A stretch of DNA of 64,000 nucleotides from Erythroxylum novogranatense (GCA_029891385.1 JAIWQS010000215.1:434001-498000), one strand, 5' to 3'; shown: positions 11,511-24,915, numbered from the stretch's first letter. Program-made: numbers and translations. Notes: generated by a model not told the origin, from the letters alone.

Positions 11511-12741
11511 TTGGGTGTCGTAACACTATCAAAATAACTAGACTAAACTCTATCTAGCGGTAAGTTTAGCTTGATTCCACAGAGATTAACTCTAATTACT
11601 TTCCTAAATTCTTTGTATAAGCAAAACAGGGGGGTTTTTGGTTTGGATCAAATTACAAAACAAAGTAAAATTCAATCTACAAAAACAAATCAAATTAAGC
11701 AGCAACAAAGTGATAAAATTAATGAATGAGTTGAAATTTGGTTCTTTCATTTATTATTGGTCTAAGCACAATTTCGCAGATGTCGTTGAATTATTGTCTT
11801 TACACCTCTCTTAAGACTATTAACTTGTTAATTGCAAAACCAATTATGAGTTTTATGCTAAAAAATGCAAGTATTTGGGTCGTTACTTATAGAAAAAAAA
11901 AATAGATATCGTCCCACAGATATTATACTTAGGCACCACTTAATTCAGGTTGCTCTTTGTTTCAGACGCAAATTCGAATATTAAACCAAACGGCAAACTA
12001 AATCAAACAAACTAATAACGAACAAACAATAAATAGAAATAATCGAGTTGTGAAAGAGGAGATTTTACCTATTATTATGCTAACCTAGTCAATTATGTAT
12101 TCACAAGGTATCGGTTCTAAATGATCGTAGGGTTGATTACTCTCTCTCGAGTTATAACCATTCCCTAAATTATAAACTCTAATTGAATCTTGGACTTGTA
12201 ATCTCTCAATTCACAAATTACCCACAATTCTAGTTAGTTCTAAAGTTCTCTAATAAACAATCGGATCTTACACGAGATCTCTCTGTATGAAATTACCGAC
12301 TAGATTGATTAGGTGGTTAATTAGGTCATCAAACTTTCATTAATCCAATAAAATCATTTTTATCTAGTTCACCCTCTCGATTTGTTACTGAAATATGCAT
12401 ATACATCAATCAATCACTACACCCAACTCAAGTAAGTACAAATCAACTAGATTAACATTAAAGATAAGAAAAAACCCAAAGGTAAAGTTAGAACATCATT
12501 ATCAACTCAAAATCCATAAACATACAACCCATCCCAATCTTACACATTTAAATGAATAAAGGAGCAAATAGGGAGGAAATGAAACTCAGGTTGGATGACT
12601 CGAGAGGGCGGCGACATCAGGAGATCACTTATTTTAGGAAGTTTCAATGTCAAAACCCTCTTCTTCTTCCTCTTCTTCTTTTCTCTCTCTCTCTCTCTTA
12701 GGCTTCCAAAAGTAGGCAAAATCTAATCTCCTTTTTAGGGC
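11511..12741. other. Unclassified AT-rich non-coding repeat
   Basis: No coding frame is supported. Two loosely similar stretches (from about 11525 and from about 11880) both carry a phrase of the kind TCCCACAGA-GATTA/TATTATA, which I have seen as part of plant repeats without being able to name the family. It ends at the truncated Gyp-D LTR. It may be an antisense LTR fragment. Confidence 0.4.
12658..12699. repeat. CTT/CT microsatellite
   Basis: A pyrimidine run made of CTTCTTCCTCTTCTT and then (CT)n lies near the right edge of the unclassified repeat. Confidence 0.9.
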
Positions 12742-15095
12742 TGAGAGTTATGGGAACTCGTTTAATTAAAAAAAAGGGGAACTTAGTTAGAGCCTTAGAT
12801 ATTAGATAAGTGACAAGTGTTACTTGTCTAGTTCAAGTTTTACTATACAATTTCATTGGAAAGACCAAGTGCCGTATTCTTGTTCTCATCTTCCTTGCAG
12901 CCTCCTTCTTAAGTTTTTCTCATCAAAACTCCACCAAAGTGGAGCCTTGTTTTCATCTATCTCGTTGCTACTCCCAACTTCAGTTTCCTTCTCTTTGCCT
13001 TAAGAAAAACTGAATCTTGTCAACCTATACCATAGTGTACGTGAATTGCATGAAGTTTAGGGCTTCGTGATAGTTGAAGATTTTGGAGTTTTAACAAGCA
13101 AGTATTGTGTAAATTCTTTAGAGTTGTTGGTTTATGAGATAAATTTGATGATTTAATTGTAATTGCATGATCAAGGAAATAATGGCCATCTTCATGAACA
13201 CTGTGCTAACAAGATGAAAAATCTAAATATAATGGTATTTCGTATTTGATGATTGTTTTGTGATCAGATAATGTAGAAATGATTTTGGAGTTAAATGATC
13301 TTAGAAAACATGTATAATTAGGTGCAAAAACAATTTGAAGAAAACAGAAGTAAAGGCTCTGTTTTCATTGTATACATACGTATGTACGTAAGTTTAGAGT
13401 GTTTTTAGAGATGAATGAATTTAGAGTTTGAGGATAGTTGTATGATGATGTCTAGAGATGAGAAAAAAATTTGTTTAAAAGGAAAGTTGAGAAGAAAAAT
13501 AGAGAATGTATAAATAGGTTGAAATGCAGAGATTTGTGAAATGTAGAATATGAAGAAGATGAATAACTGATATTTGGTTTTTGATAATTTTGAGAATTTT
13601 GAGTAAATTTGCGTATTTAGTGGCACTGTAAATGTGTTATGAATGAGCTGAATGAGGGTTAAAATGGTATAATGAAAATGGAGAATATAGATGGCAGGAA
13701 GTGTCGAGTTTAAGGAAAGAAGAAACACTAATAATGAAGAAGATAAGTTAGAGAGGTTAGTATTAGTCCGAAACTTCCACAATTAAACTGTACTAATCTA
13801 GGAAGATTTTGATAAAATTGTCTTCATTAAAGTTGTAGATCTTTCTTTTAGATTTTTATTGATATAAAGTTTGAAATTTTTGGAGTTCGAGATCAAAAGT
13901 TATGGAGATTTGAAGAAGGAATGCATGACTAGGGGAAAGATGCGATCGTGCACTTTGCGATTTTTTTTGGGGATGCACGATCGCGACTTTGAAATTTTTA
14001 TGGGTGCGCATGCACGATTGCGAGTTGGAATGCTAGGGGGGTTGCAGACGAACATCCTTTGATTTTTTTGACTATATGTTCTTCTTCCTACCTCCAAATG
14101 ATTTGAGACTTAAACCATTAGACTCATAAGACATTGCTCTACCTCTCAACCAAAAATCATAGCAATCCAAAATCAATTGAAAGGGATAGAGTGAAAAATG
14201 TGAGATAGGTCTGACAGAGTGTGTTCACAACATTTTTTTGTTCTTATCTGTCACATCCGTGACTTTTCCTCACACCTGTGAGTCACGAATGCCCGTGAGT
14301 TTTCTCCCCCACCCCTATGAGTGTAATTGCTAGACTGATGTTTATTTGTCACATCAAGTCACTGTGCTCTCCAATAGTAACCATGACTTGATTTTGATCT
14401 AAACACCCAAGAAAAATTTGCAAACAGAACAATCCTATTGTTTTTGACCATAACTTCTTCTCTAGATGTCCAAATGAGATGCTCTTTGATTCTGAGTAAA
14501 CTAACAACAGGGCTACAAATCATATGAAGATGTTGAATGGTAATTTTGACTCTAAGACTTTCAATTTATGGATGGAAGTTGAATCTAGTGTACTGTTTCA
14601 GAATGAGAACAATCCGAAAATATTGGGAGAATAACCTTCAATTTTCTGAACTAAATTGAATGATTTTGGTGTCATTAGAAACTTAAGAAATGGGAGAACA
14701 ATTTTCTAGAAGAGAGTATTGCCAAATTACTTCATTTTCATTATCTAAATGATTAAGAAAAGTAGACCAGAAAGTTAGTTTTTGGGAAAAAATATGAAGC
14801 GATATAATGAGAAATGAATTGTGATTTTAATGGTTTTATTGGGGTATAAGCCTATGTACAAATGATACTTAAGTGATTTTGAGATAGGATTGATTATGTG
14901 ATTAGGATAATGGAAAAATACCTGGGATTTTCATGAACATCATTGTACATATTTCATTACATACATGTGTATTATTAAAAACTTATAATTATGGAAATTG
15001 TGATATATGTGTATATTATTTGGCATAGAGGAGCAAGTGGAACGTCAATCTTTAGACGTTACCAAGACTTCTAAGCATTAACTTCGGGGTGACTT

Positions 15096-15706
15096 GTGAG
15101 TAACCTAGATAGTTCTACTCAATTCTTTGTTTTGTTAGATTATGTTTTGAATTGTTTCATGAATGTGAATTAAATTAAGTTGATTCTCGGACAGAAGTTC
15201 CGATGATTGAGATAAGTGAATAAGATATTGAAGTGCTACTTGCATGTGAATGTGACAAACTAAATGTTTCATGATATGATTGATTGAAAATGTGACCGGA
15301 GTCGCCACCGAAAAAGAGCTTAAAGCTCAGAATGTGAAATAGAGCCTAGAGCTTAGAAAGTGATTAAGAGTCAAAGGCTCACTATATAAAATGAACCTGG
15401 TATCCCCAAAGGATACGGGACAATTACTAATAAGCCCGCTATCCACAATAGATATGGGACAGTTGTAGGTACTCTGTCACAACAATGTAATAATAATAAA
15501 AAGAATCACATGAGCATTTGTATGCATTTTATTAATTATGTTGGATTGATTGAAATGCTAAATTGTCAGCCATTGTGTGAGAATGTGATATGGGATGAAT
15601 TATGTGTTATATGTATTGACGTGATGCATGAATTGAGTGGACCATCGATGATGATTACCTCATTTAGTTCGCAAAGCACACCAAAATTACAGCATTGACT
15701 TTTCAG
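15096..15706 (+). other. Candidate intron inside the Gyp-D 5' LTR
   Basis: Bounded by GTGAGTAACC at 15096 and GACTTTTCAG ending at 15706. It is equivalent in place and flanking sequence to the candidates in Gyp-A (6317-7209) and Gyp-E. The donor here is preceded by CTT rather than CAG, so it is weaker. Confidence 0.3.
15305..15462 (+). repeat. Degenerate short repeats in the Gyp-D LTR
   Basis: Three variants of AGAGC(T/C)...AAAGCTCA and two of TATCC...GATA(C/T)GGGACA follow one another, ending in CTCTGTCACAACA. They correspond in position to the 44-bp repeats of Gyp-A. Confidence 0.6.
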
Positions 15707-16119
15707 GACCGATAGACAACTCTAGTTACTGAGACATGCTATAAATAGTGTAGATTGTTGCTTTTGGGGATAAGAAAGAATGGCTCAAAGGTCAGTCAAC
15801 TGGATATGGACAGATTAGATACATTTTGTGTATATTCCTCTTTCTTATAACACATTTTGTATTAGGCTATGATGTTGTATTAATATGAATGTTAAAAGAT
15901 ACATTGTAGATATAGGGTTTTATGAAATGGAATGAGGAAATTGTGGTTTTAAAATATTGTGAATTTCTTGTTGATGTTTTATAAGAAAATAAAGATAGAT
16001 GCTGGCATGTTAAGTGAATGTTGTAATGGATTGTAGCGCACCATTATCACAGGTTATATGCTGGAATGTCCGCTGGGCGTTCTGGTATATATCCTAGGGT
16101 AAGGGGCGCTATATTTAGG

Positions 16120-16131
16120 TAGTATCAGAGC
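16120..16131 (+). other. Primer-binding site of Gyp-D
   Basis: TAGTATCAGAGC, one change from the initiator tRNA-Met complement, within GGTAGTATCAGAGCATGG after the 5' LTR. The stretch 16132-16278 and 35058-35089 is the element leader, split by Gyp-E. Confidence 0.8.
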
Positions 16132-16278
16132 ATGGTTTGACATCCATAGGCATATCTAGGAGTGTTAAGCACAAAATATTGTGAGAAATGTAAATAATGA
16201 TTGAAGTTCTTGTTTGTTATAGTTCATCCGCTCTAGGCGAACAATTAGAGCAACCAGTTGACCTAGGATTAGTAAGAG

Positions 16279-16283
16279 TCAGT
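16279..16283. repeat. Target-site duplication of Gyp-E, left copy (TCAGT)
   Basis: TCAGT directly precedes the Gyp-E end TGTAACAC and is repeated at 35053-35057 after GATGTTACA. A perfect 5-bp duplication fixes both ends of the insertion. Confidence 0.9.
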
Positions 16284-16622
16284 TGTAACACTCTCACCTC
16301 GCAAGACCCAACTCGATATCGATGGTGATATCCGAGTCCGCGTGCTCATGCCAGGGTGGCGTACAACCACTCATTCAGAAATCGGTACATTATTCTTTTT
16401 AAAACACACATGCGGAATTCCATACCCAAATTGGGTACTCATTCAATCACATCCAATTTCAATACACACATTTTCAAAAGCCATCGAGGTCAATTTCACA
16501 AATACAAATAAACACTTTATTACAAAATAAAGACATGTAATGCATACCGAACCGATCCGACTTCTCGACCTTCACTGAATCAGAAACATACTCCCGCTTT
16601 ACTAACGGGTACTCTTCAATTC

Positions 16623-17372
16623 CTGAAAATAATTGCAATGTTGGGTGAGTTTATGAACTCGGAGAAACCATCATCGATGGTTCACTCAACGCATGCATAA
16701 CCAAACAATTCACATCTTATCACATATTATCACATTCCAAATTAACTCTGCATTGCCAATTTGTACACATATAAGGCGATCATCTTTCACACTATTCACA
16801 TACATATCGACACTGCACATAAAAATCTCTTCCCATAATTTCCATTGTTTTACTTTGAGTTGTGACTGGGAGCTTAACGGAACAGAATTCAGATACACTT
16901 AGGGAGTAGGAGAGCCCTCTGGGTATACACTGACTCCCCTCGAGCTCAAAGCTCGGTTCATTCACAAGAATCACATTTTAAGCAAGTAGGAGAGCCCCGA
17001 GGTATGCACTCATCGCCGCCACATTAGGGATAGGAGAGCCCTCCGGTATGCACTATTCCTTTTCACAATTGATGAGCTTATAGTCCCATCGAATATGCCC
17101 ACCACAACCATTATTTATTAACCAATTATAGATTTCACAAGTTCATTCATATCACTATAGACAATACACATGTATCAAATCACATTTCCAATCATTTCAC
17201 AGAAAGATTCACATGTAGTATACACATTTTTACTTCAATATCACATTCAAATACTTCGGACACCCGTGGTCCAAAATCAATCAAAACAAACACATATATC
17301 CCTCCATTCTCCACATGGCATAATGGTAAGATATTAAACACATAAAGGCCGAGGAACCAACTAGTTACTCAC
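16623..17372 (-). other. Candidate intron inside the Gyp-E 3' LTR
   Basis: On the minus strand, CGGTGAGTAACTAG (donor G at 17372) and AATTATTTTCAG (acceptor ending 16623) bound 750 nt. They occupy the same place as the pairs in Gyp-A and Gyp-D. Confidence 0.35.
16904..17075 (-). repeat. Short repeats in the Gyp-E 3' LTR
   Basis: Three units with the plus-strand core TAGGAGAGCCC and GGTAT(A/G)CACT, spaced about 60 to 95 bases apart. They are the Gyp-E counterpart of the Gyp-A 44-bp array. Confidence 0.7.
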
Positions 17373-18572
17373 CGAACTTCCTAGTCAAGCTTCCTCGAAG
17401 CTCCAAGATCGTCTGTGGATTATCGATCCATCGACTCTATAACAATCAATTAATTTCATTCATTACAAAATGCAGAGTCAAAAAATAATTAATGATGCAC
17501 ATGCCTTGAATAACAGATGTACTATGCCTATTCATGATTTTCCGGCACCATTTCCCTTTCTACTTTCTTTTACTCAATGATCACTATCTACCATTTCGAT
17601 TCAATAACACGCCGTAGAACTCACCAATTTCGCTTATACCAATTAGTTCCATTTGTCAATTCATATGCACTAACCAAGCTCACAAGATCTCAAACCAATT
17701 TTCATTTTGAACTAAATCAAATTCACTTAATAAAGACTCCAATTACATCAATTCATATATTCGAAATTCTCATAATTATAACCCAATCCTCGTGAAACTA
17801 TCCTTAGGTTGCAATACAATCACATTCATAACTTCTTTCACTAAATGAGATCTCTAAAACCCAATTCAAACTCTCATTCTTTTCCTTAATCATAAACCTC
17901 ATTCACTAGATCATAGCAAATCAAACTCACCTCAATTGGAGGTCTACACAATTAGTTATACCTCAAACTCCAATTAAAACACATCGAAGCTGTTCCTCGC
18001 CACGACGCATAGACGCCATCGCGACGCAGAGACGAGACGCCGCCATGGAGAACGCTTCTTCTGCTCGCCATGACGTGAGGGAGAGGGCTCGCCAAGGCCA
18101 ATGATTCATGCTCACCGCGACGCCCCACCTTGCTCGTCATGACGCCTAAACACTTTCCTCGTCGTGGACGCTCTAAATATTTATTCGTCACGACGTGCAC
18201 CGGTTCGCCTTCTCCGATTTCCTTTTCCTCTTTCTCTCCAAAATCCAGATAACTCAACTTAAACACTCAAATCTCTAACAATTAACCCCATGCCTCGCAG
18301 AAACACAATAATAAACAACATGAAATCATATACTTACCAATCAAGCTCAACTTAAACCTTAAAATCTCCAAAATCTCTTCCAACCTCTAGCAATCACGGT
18401 GATTCCATAGCAAGCCCAACATCAAGCTCTCTAAAGTTTCACTAATCTTCAACCACAATGAAGGAGAAACAAGCAAGAATCAAGAAGAAGACAGAACGAA
18501 GATCACCGAGGAAGGAGAAAAGGTTCGTGCCTCTAGAGAAGAGAATTCTTTTCTCCGCTCGAAATTCTAAGG

Positions 18573-18580
18573 TATTTATA
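18573..18580 (-). promoter_or_regulatory. TATA box, Gyp-E 3' LTR
   Basis: On the minus strand the sequence is CCTTATAAATACC, a good plant TATA box, about 550 bases into the LTR. A purine-poor leader-like stretch follows. The other LTR has TATAAATG at the same place (34495-34502). Confidence 0.6.
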
Positions 18581-19128
18581 AGGCTAATTCCATATATCTC
18601 TTGTCCCTTTTTCCTCATAATACAAGAAATTCTTTACTTTTCACGATCATTTTCGGTCCAATTTGTCTCTAAATTTCAATGGCTCTATATATTTAAACTC
18701 TTAAATCATATTTCTAATTTCCATAGCCATAGGACAATTATTTCGGTCCTATTCAATCAATCGGTCCGCCACTTGAGAATTTTCGGTCCCGACATTTTCT
18801 CCTAATTATTCCGTAAACTTATCCTAGCGATCACCGCCACTTTGCATCACTCTAACACAGCCCAATTCCACCATTCACACCTAATTATTCCATAATTCAC
18901 AATATATCATAATCCAATCTAATTATCTCACACATTCATAGTTCAAATCATTTACAAAATCAAATGCCGAAAAGTCACGTAATGCATGTACCTATATGTG
19001 CATGTGCCAAATGACTCACCTTCTACAATCGAGGCCAAATAAATGTTCACATCAAAAATATGAAATGCAAATTACTAGCCTGACCAAATTGACCCATATA
19101 CCCTTCCCATTGGGGTCGGGATGTTACA

Positions 19129-19144
19129 ATTCTCCCCTCCTTAC
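19129..19144 (-). other. Polypurine tract of Gyp-E
   Basis: Minus-strand GTAAGGAGGGGAGAAT directly before the LTR start, preceded by the Gypsy tail phrase GAGGACGAAATTTTT. Confidence 0.85.
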
Positions 19145-21405
19145 AAAAATTTCGTCCTCGAAATTTCATATACGATTGATCAGGGAGGCAGGGGAATTGT
19201 TCCGATCACTAAATACTGTTTCCCACTTATTTCACTATATAGCCAATTTCTGCCAAATAACTGAAATCAATACTATCAATCACTCTTTATCTTTTCTCTA
19301 ACTTTACACAGTCTCATTGTTTCCTCAAGATCACTGAATTTTTACTTTCGATATCGATAATACATATGTCGATCATAACAATATTTCCAAATTCGACCAT
19401 GTAACTTTTTACTTAAACCGAATCATCTTTTAGGTTTTCAATCGACTTACCAACTTTAATTCTATTTACACCACAATCACAGAGAGGCCACTTATAACTA
19501 ATTTAGCTTTCCCTAATTCACCTTTATCTCATCTTAGGTATCTTGGCCGAGGCGATACACTTCAAACACTTCATTTATCGCTTAGCGACTACATCTCTAT
19601 AGCGCTTAAAACACTAATCTTGTAAGGTTCCAATAACCTCAATATAATCAATTTGACTTATCGACATTAACTTTAATTTCTTAACCCTCATACAAAATCC
19701 AAATGGTGTCACCAATATACAATTGATATATACTCAATCAATTTGAATCGTACATCAATCTCATGTCCCTAGGAACTCCAAAATATCAATCTCACATTTA
19801 TCTCCAACAACAAATCTATTGGTTACTCACACCTATAATCATTCGATTTAACACGCTAAACTATCAATTCTCTTCGATTTGCTCGCATTAAACCATAATA
19901 CTCTAATCGCTTCTCGCGATTTCTCTAATAGCCTCGATAACATTCGCAAATGTCAACACCTTAATTTGGTCTTTACGATCTTTTAAATATACACACCAGC
20001 CAAATTCCAGAATAAATAATACTTTCTTTTTGCCCCATTTGCTAGCTCGACGATTTTTACTCACCATACAATCAAAACCTTATCGCCAAATTGCGATCAT
20101 CTCATTTGAATTTCCTATTCAATCCATTTAATTTCATGACTAGCATAATTTGAATTATTCAATCGCTAATTCTTTTCAAATATTTCAATTCACAAAATAC
20201 CTCTATCACTATTGATTTGCACATTCAGAGACATCTTCAATTGTTTCGCATAATTTTGTCTCCAAGCTTTTAGAGCAACACTCATTACAACAGATCTCAA
20301 ATCATCAATCACAATACAACCCATGAAGTTTTACTTGTCCCAAGGTACAAAAATCACTTTACACACTTTCATCGACATAAAGATAACCTTTATCGACATT
20401 TCAAAGATATAATGCAAAATCTCCAAACTCGTGATACATATATAAGTCCCTAACAATTTCGTGATTGTATCCATACCCCTATCGCTATTAAGTCTCCCAA
20501 TGCCATTTTCAATAATAATTCATCCACTATTTATTCAATCAAGGTCAAATTCACTCTTATTAAGTTCGTGATAGATACAATTTCTCATCTGTGCCGATTT
20601 ATCTTCTTTACTTTTCAAATGCATTTAATCGATCATCGATGATCTTCATCATTTCCCAATCTCAATGCTCTCAAGACACTTTACATTTTAGTAGCACAAT
20701 ACTATTAGGGCATTGTCACCCTGACAATTTCAATCCAAAATTCCTTATACCAAAGGATCAATTTGTATAACTCTTTAAATATCAAAAGTCTCCAATGAGG
20801 AACCATTTTCTTATAATTTTCTCAATTCCATCACAACATATTCGACATATGTTCCTTTTACCCTAATTTCTCCACATAACCCAATTTATTTGCAATAGGT
20901 CACGTCACAAGTAAATAAACATTCATCAAATCAATTTCGTATTTTAGCACATAATTACACAAACCATACACTAATCTATTTTCTCCTCATATTCGCAATT
21001 ACTATTTTCTTAATGTTCAAGAATTCTCTTACATAATTGGATTCATCTCATCATCATAATGAAAGCATTTTCACCTCTTACGCCGAGTCTCTACTAGAAT
21101 TAAGACTCCAAATTAACTTGTAATTCATTTCAAATTTATCTCTATACGATCCTTGCATTAATCACTATTTAATTGAATCATTCGAGCAACTTAATCCAAT
21201 TCAGGTAAATTCTTCTTGCAAGTAGATTTCTTACTATTTTCATCAATACTACTTATGAAATTCCTCAATATCACAGCCATCACATTTCTTGTCACCATTC
21301 TCTATGCCACAGGACCCGCCCAACCATACACAATATCCCACGCCGATCAATCTATGCCATAATCCATATCATTAGAACATCCTTTTAATACCGCTCAATG
21401 AGGTC
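19129..21405 (-). other. Gyp-E internal region, 3' part, non-coding
   Basis: No gene is supported on either strand. The + strand is very poor in G (3 G against 13 C in 20161-20220), the mirror of the Gyp-A skew once orientation is considered. It ends at the Cop-F insertion. Confidence 0.7.
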
Positions 21406-23227
21406 CGTAGAAAATCCCGGTGTGAGCATCACATGCCCACGGCAAGGAAAAATAAAAATTTTGTTCCGGACCTTCCCAAAGCCGTGATCCATGTGTCATA
21501 CAACAAACTCAAACCATAACTAAGAAAAGGAGACCATCTCTAATCAGATCCACGCAGAGATCGGAGAACCTAACCGGATAAACCCTTTGACCCGGAATAG
21601 CTAGAACAAGTTGAAGACTGCTAGATCTTACCTTGTTCTTGGAGAGCTTGGAAACAACGATGAAAGGAAGGAGAAACTTGAGAAGAAGAGAGCTTGATCG
21701 ATGGTAGAGAACACTTTCTTTAGGTTTTCCAAAACCTCTCTTAATCTTGCTATCCCACTATCATCACTCTCTTTCTTACCTTTCCATATGTCTTATAACC
21801 TTTAAAGACATATTAAAGCTAATGGTGGAGGCTTGTCCACGCTAGCCATATATATATATATATATATATAATAAAGTTAAAGATGATAATGCTAACTTCC
21901 TCTCCTTCCACATTTTAACATATATATATATATATTAATTAATTCTTTAATTAATTAATTATATATATATAAATAAATGCTGAAGTGGTCCAACCACACT
22001 GGGTTGGTCCTATAAGCCTACCGGTCCCAGATGGGAAAACCTCCTAAACATTTTTCAGCAATATCGATGTCGCGATCTCATCGACATATCTCGATCTCAT
22101 CGGATCCATTTAACTCTGTTGTTTCCATATATTGGAACTCGTCCAAAACTATTTTACAAATTCTCCGAGACACTCTTATGCGCAGACCCATTAGTTCTTG
22201 CTATGTTGGCCACATAGATTAACACTTAATTCGAGCAAGTCATGAGCGGTATCTAGCAACACATCATGACCCCTAATTGACCGGAAAGTAATTGGTTTGA
22301 TTAATGAACATGTATTCATCATGAACCATATTACTTAACCTTTCCATAGACAATTACCGTGTAATTCGTCCTTTCACCATGCTATACCCCACTTGGTTAT
22401 GAGTATGGGCAAAGTGTCAACTCTTTACTAGATCGACTATGTCAAATCTAGTCCAAGTGATATCAGTTCTTGTCCTCGGACTCATTACTTAATATGTCAA
22501 TGAAGACACTCTTCATGAAATACTTATTCCGGCCAGAGATTTCCATGTAATGACCCTGACAAGAGGCCATGGGTATCATCTTCTGCTATCAAAGAAGTGG
22601 TGAATCCTCTATTGGCTACTCAATTACCTTCAATACCTCAAGTGCACTCCAATCACCACCCTATGAGCGCGACTCTCGTGAAGGCAACAAGGAATGGAGT
22701 CAAAGCACGTAATCAAGATCCAAGATATCCTCGAGCACCTCAAGTCTAAGGATACTTGCACCATTGCTATGATGAGATTATCACTGACATTAGAATAGGA
22801 CATCCATGTGATGATCTCATAGCAGGTCATCCAATGTACTTACTACCTCTAGTAAGCATCCACATCTCAACCCTAAATATCTCATATTTACAGTTTCTAA
22901 GATCCACTGCTTGATCAAATCAAGGAGCTTGAGATGTACTAGTCTCCGGATTACCAATGTCCAGCCTCAAGAATCCTATGACTAGGATAATTTAGATATC
23001 GATATAATTGCACATGATAGAATCTCTTTAGTATGACCACATCATAATTTCTCGATGCTATGTCATATATCATGGACTTCATTAATTTGCTTATTGATCA
23101 ATATCAGTTCATAAATAATGAACATCAAATTAATGAAATATGCCTTTCTTTATTTATTCATAAAGTATGTACACAACTTTGTACAAAATGCGCTAAAGGC
23201 GATTGCCTTCAGGGCACTACTCTAACA
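21406..23227 (-). repeat. 3' LTR of Cop-F (1.82 kb)
   Basis: On the minus strand it starts TGTTAGAGTAG (23227) and ends at 21406, where TACA has become TACG. It includes the AT-rich microsatellite at 21850-21970. Confidence 0.9.
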
Positions 23228-23241
23228 ATCTCCCACTTAAC
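23228..23241 (-). other. Polypurine tract of Cop-F
   Basis: Minus-strand TTAAGTGGGAGAT just before the LTR start. Confidence 0.85.
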
Positions 23242-23242
23242 C

Positions 23243-23900
23243 TAAAGCCAATCGCTTTGATATCTAATACCATAGGCGCAGTACATAGAATCAAAACTCT
23301 TTTGTGATAATGGCTTTGTCAACGATCAGCAATATTATGCTCTGGGAATTCTCTCGATCCGACATCACCGTCCAATGATCTCCCCGATCGATGATATCTC
23401 GCGAGTACGGTTTGGATCGTTGATGAGACCTTGGTTCTTTCGCTCGCTAATAGCCCCATTGTTGTCACAATACAACCAGATGGGCCCATCACCGCTAGGA
23501 ACCACACCAAGTTCAAGAATGAACTTCGATCCAAACTACTTCCTTTCACGCTCGAAGCGGCAATGTACTGCCTCGATTGTTGAATCGGCAATGCCTCTTG
23601 TTTGGAACTCGCCAACTCACGCGCCCGCCATTCAAGCAGAATACGTAACTCGATTAGGATTTGGAATTATCCTTATCGATTGAAAATCGCATCCAGATAC
23701 CCGCCACTTTGAGATCGGCAGTCGCTCTTCGTTTGGAACTCTTCTAACTAATCGCCTCGCTATTCATGTGAATACGTAACTCGATTAGGATTTGAATCGC
23801 CCTTATCGATTGAAAATCGCATCAGATACCGCTCACTTTGAGATCTCCATCTCCATATATTAAGAAAACATCCTTAGTCCTTCGCAAGATTGAGGATATT
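23243..23900 (-). pseudogene. Cop-F RNase H, broken, with internal duplication
   Basis: The minus strand gives, in several frames, the Copia RNase H order also seen in Cop-B: a degraded aspartate-containing start, WKSSKQE-like remnants, FLNLVWFLAVMGPSGCIVTT (a shadow frame of the CDNNGA region), and then the HNIAD end near 23330. A segment of about 131 bases covering the start of the domain is present twice (23596-23857). Comparison with Cop-B shows repeated replacement of CTG or CAG by CG. Function is lost as given. Confidence 0.75.
23596..23857 (-). repeat. 131-bp tandem duplication in Cop-F RNase H
   Basis: TTTGGAACTC recurs at 23601 and 23732, and the following phrases ATACGTAACTCGATTAGGAT and CGATTGAAAATCGCATC also appear twice in order. 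Cop-B has this segment once. Confidence 0.85.
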
Positions 23901-24915
23901 CTCGATACTACCCAAAGGACCTTACCAGATCCGATTGGTATCCGTCAGAACACTTAGAGCATATGATACATCGGGTCTCGTATATAGCATTGCATATATG
24001 ATAGATCCCATCGCAGATGCATACGGATCATATTCATGCGATCCTCTCATCTTGTGTCTTAGACACATAGATTTCGAGAGTGTTATCCCATGAGTCACGG
24101 AAGGTAACTCTCTTGATTGCTCCATGCTAAACCTCTTTAGCATCTTGTCTATGTACGTGAGATTGTGAAAGACCAAGCAATCTTTTGATCTATCTCTATA
24201 GATTCTTATCCCAAGGATATAAGTTGCTTCACCAAGATCTTTCATGGCAAATTGTTCGACAACCAAATCTTGACCGATTAGAGCATAGAGACATCGCTTC
24301 CTAGCAATAATATGTCATCTACATACAACACAAGGAATACGATTGTAGTCCCATTAACCTTCTTATACACACAGTGTTCATCCGGATTTTGTGAGAAACC
24401 AAACTCTTTGATTACCTCATCAAAACGGATATTCCAACTCGAAGCTTGCTTCAATCCATAGATGGATTTTGAAGCTTGCATACCTTTTCGCCATCATAGA
24501 GGTGAAGCCTCAGGTTGTGTCATATACACATCCTCAGCCTAGATTTCCATTTAGAAAGTCGCCTTCACATCCATTTGCCATATCTCATAATCATAATGAG
24601 TCAGTAATGGCTAGGAGTATTCTAATGGATTTAAGCATTGCTATCGGGTCAAGGTCTCGTCAGAAGTCAACTCCTCGTCTTCGATAAAAGCCTTTAGCCA
24701 CAAGCCTTGCTTTATAGGTAATTACATTACCATCCATGTCGGTTTTCTTTTGAGAACCCATTTGCACCTTATGGGTTTGATTTCTTCTGGTGCTTCAACC
24801 AAAGTCCATACTTGGTTTTCATACATGGAATCCATTTCAACCTGCATGGCATGAAGCCATTTCTCGCATCAACTCTTCGTAACCTCTTCATAGGTAGTAG
24901 GCTCATCATCTTCTA
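23901..24915 (-). pseudogene. Cop-F reverse transcriptase, broken
   Basis: RT copies element RNA into DNA in the cytoplasmic particle. The open stretch 24278-24481 gives SIYGLKQASSWNIRFDEVIK and then VFLVLYVDDILLLGSD, containing the catalytic YVDD. The stretch 23922-24266 continues with FAMKDLGEATYILGIRIYRD and the late motif MGSIIYAMLYTRPDVSYALS. Upstream, 24480-24910 holds the first part (an aspartate-containing QMDVKATF-like motif) in changing frames. One residue is missing in QAS(R/S)SW. Stops and frameshifts separate the pieces. Confidence 0.85.

Larger units (their letters stand above)
12742..16113 (+). repeat. 5' LTR of Gyp-D, lacking its first ~470 bases
   Basis: It aligns with the 3' LTR from 39919 onward, so the part equal to 39446-39918 is lost. 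The end is degraded (GGGGCGCTATA where GGGTGTTACA is expected) and is followed by the PBS. It contains a stretch of CGATCG-type motifs at 13940-14030, a donor-like GTGAGTAACC at 15096, repeats near 15305-15462, CCATCGATGATGA at 15642 and an acceptor-like TTTTCAG at 15700-15706. Reading frames within it are short and unsupported. Confidence 0.85.
16284..19128 (-). repeat. 3' LTR of Gyp-E (2.85 kb)
   Basis: Read on the minus strand it starts TGTAACATCCCGACCCC at 19128 and ends at 16284 with GAGTGTTACA. It matches the 5' LTR at 32194-35052 closely, with many small differences. It holds a TATA box (18573-18580), a cluster of CGTCATGACG-like motifs (about 17995-18200), the candidate intron and short repeats. 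The lysine/arginine-rich frame at 18458-18805 is antisense to the element and unsupported. Confidence 0.9.

Noticed and set aside
13871..14097. Opposed 63- and 65-codon frames in the Gyp-D LTR
   Set aside because: Both overlap the CGATCG-rich zone of the LTR, are not open in the matching 3' LTR segment, and lack motifs.
18458..18805. Lysine-rich 115-codon frame (starts MKEKQARIKKKTERRSPRKE)
   Set aside because: Antisense to the Gyp-E LTR leader; the matching stretch of the other LTR is frameshifted; no known domain.
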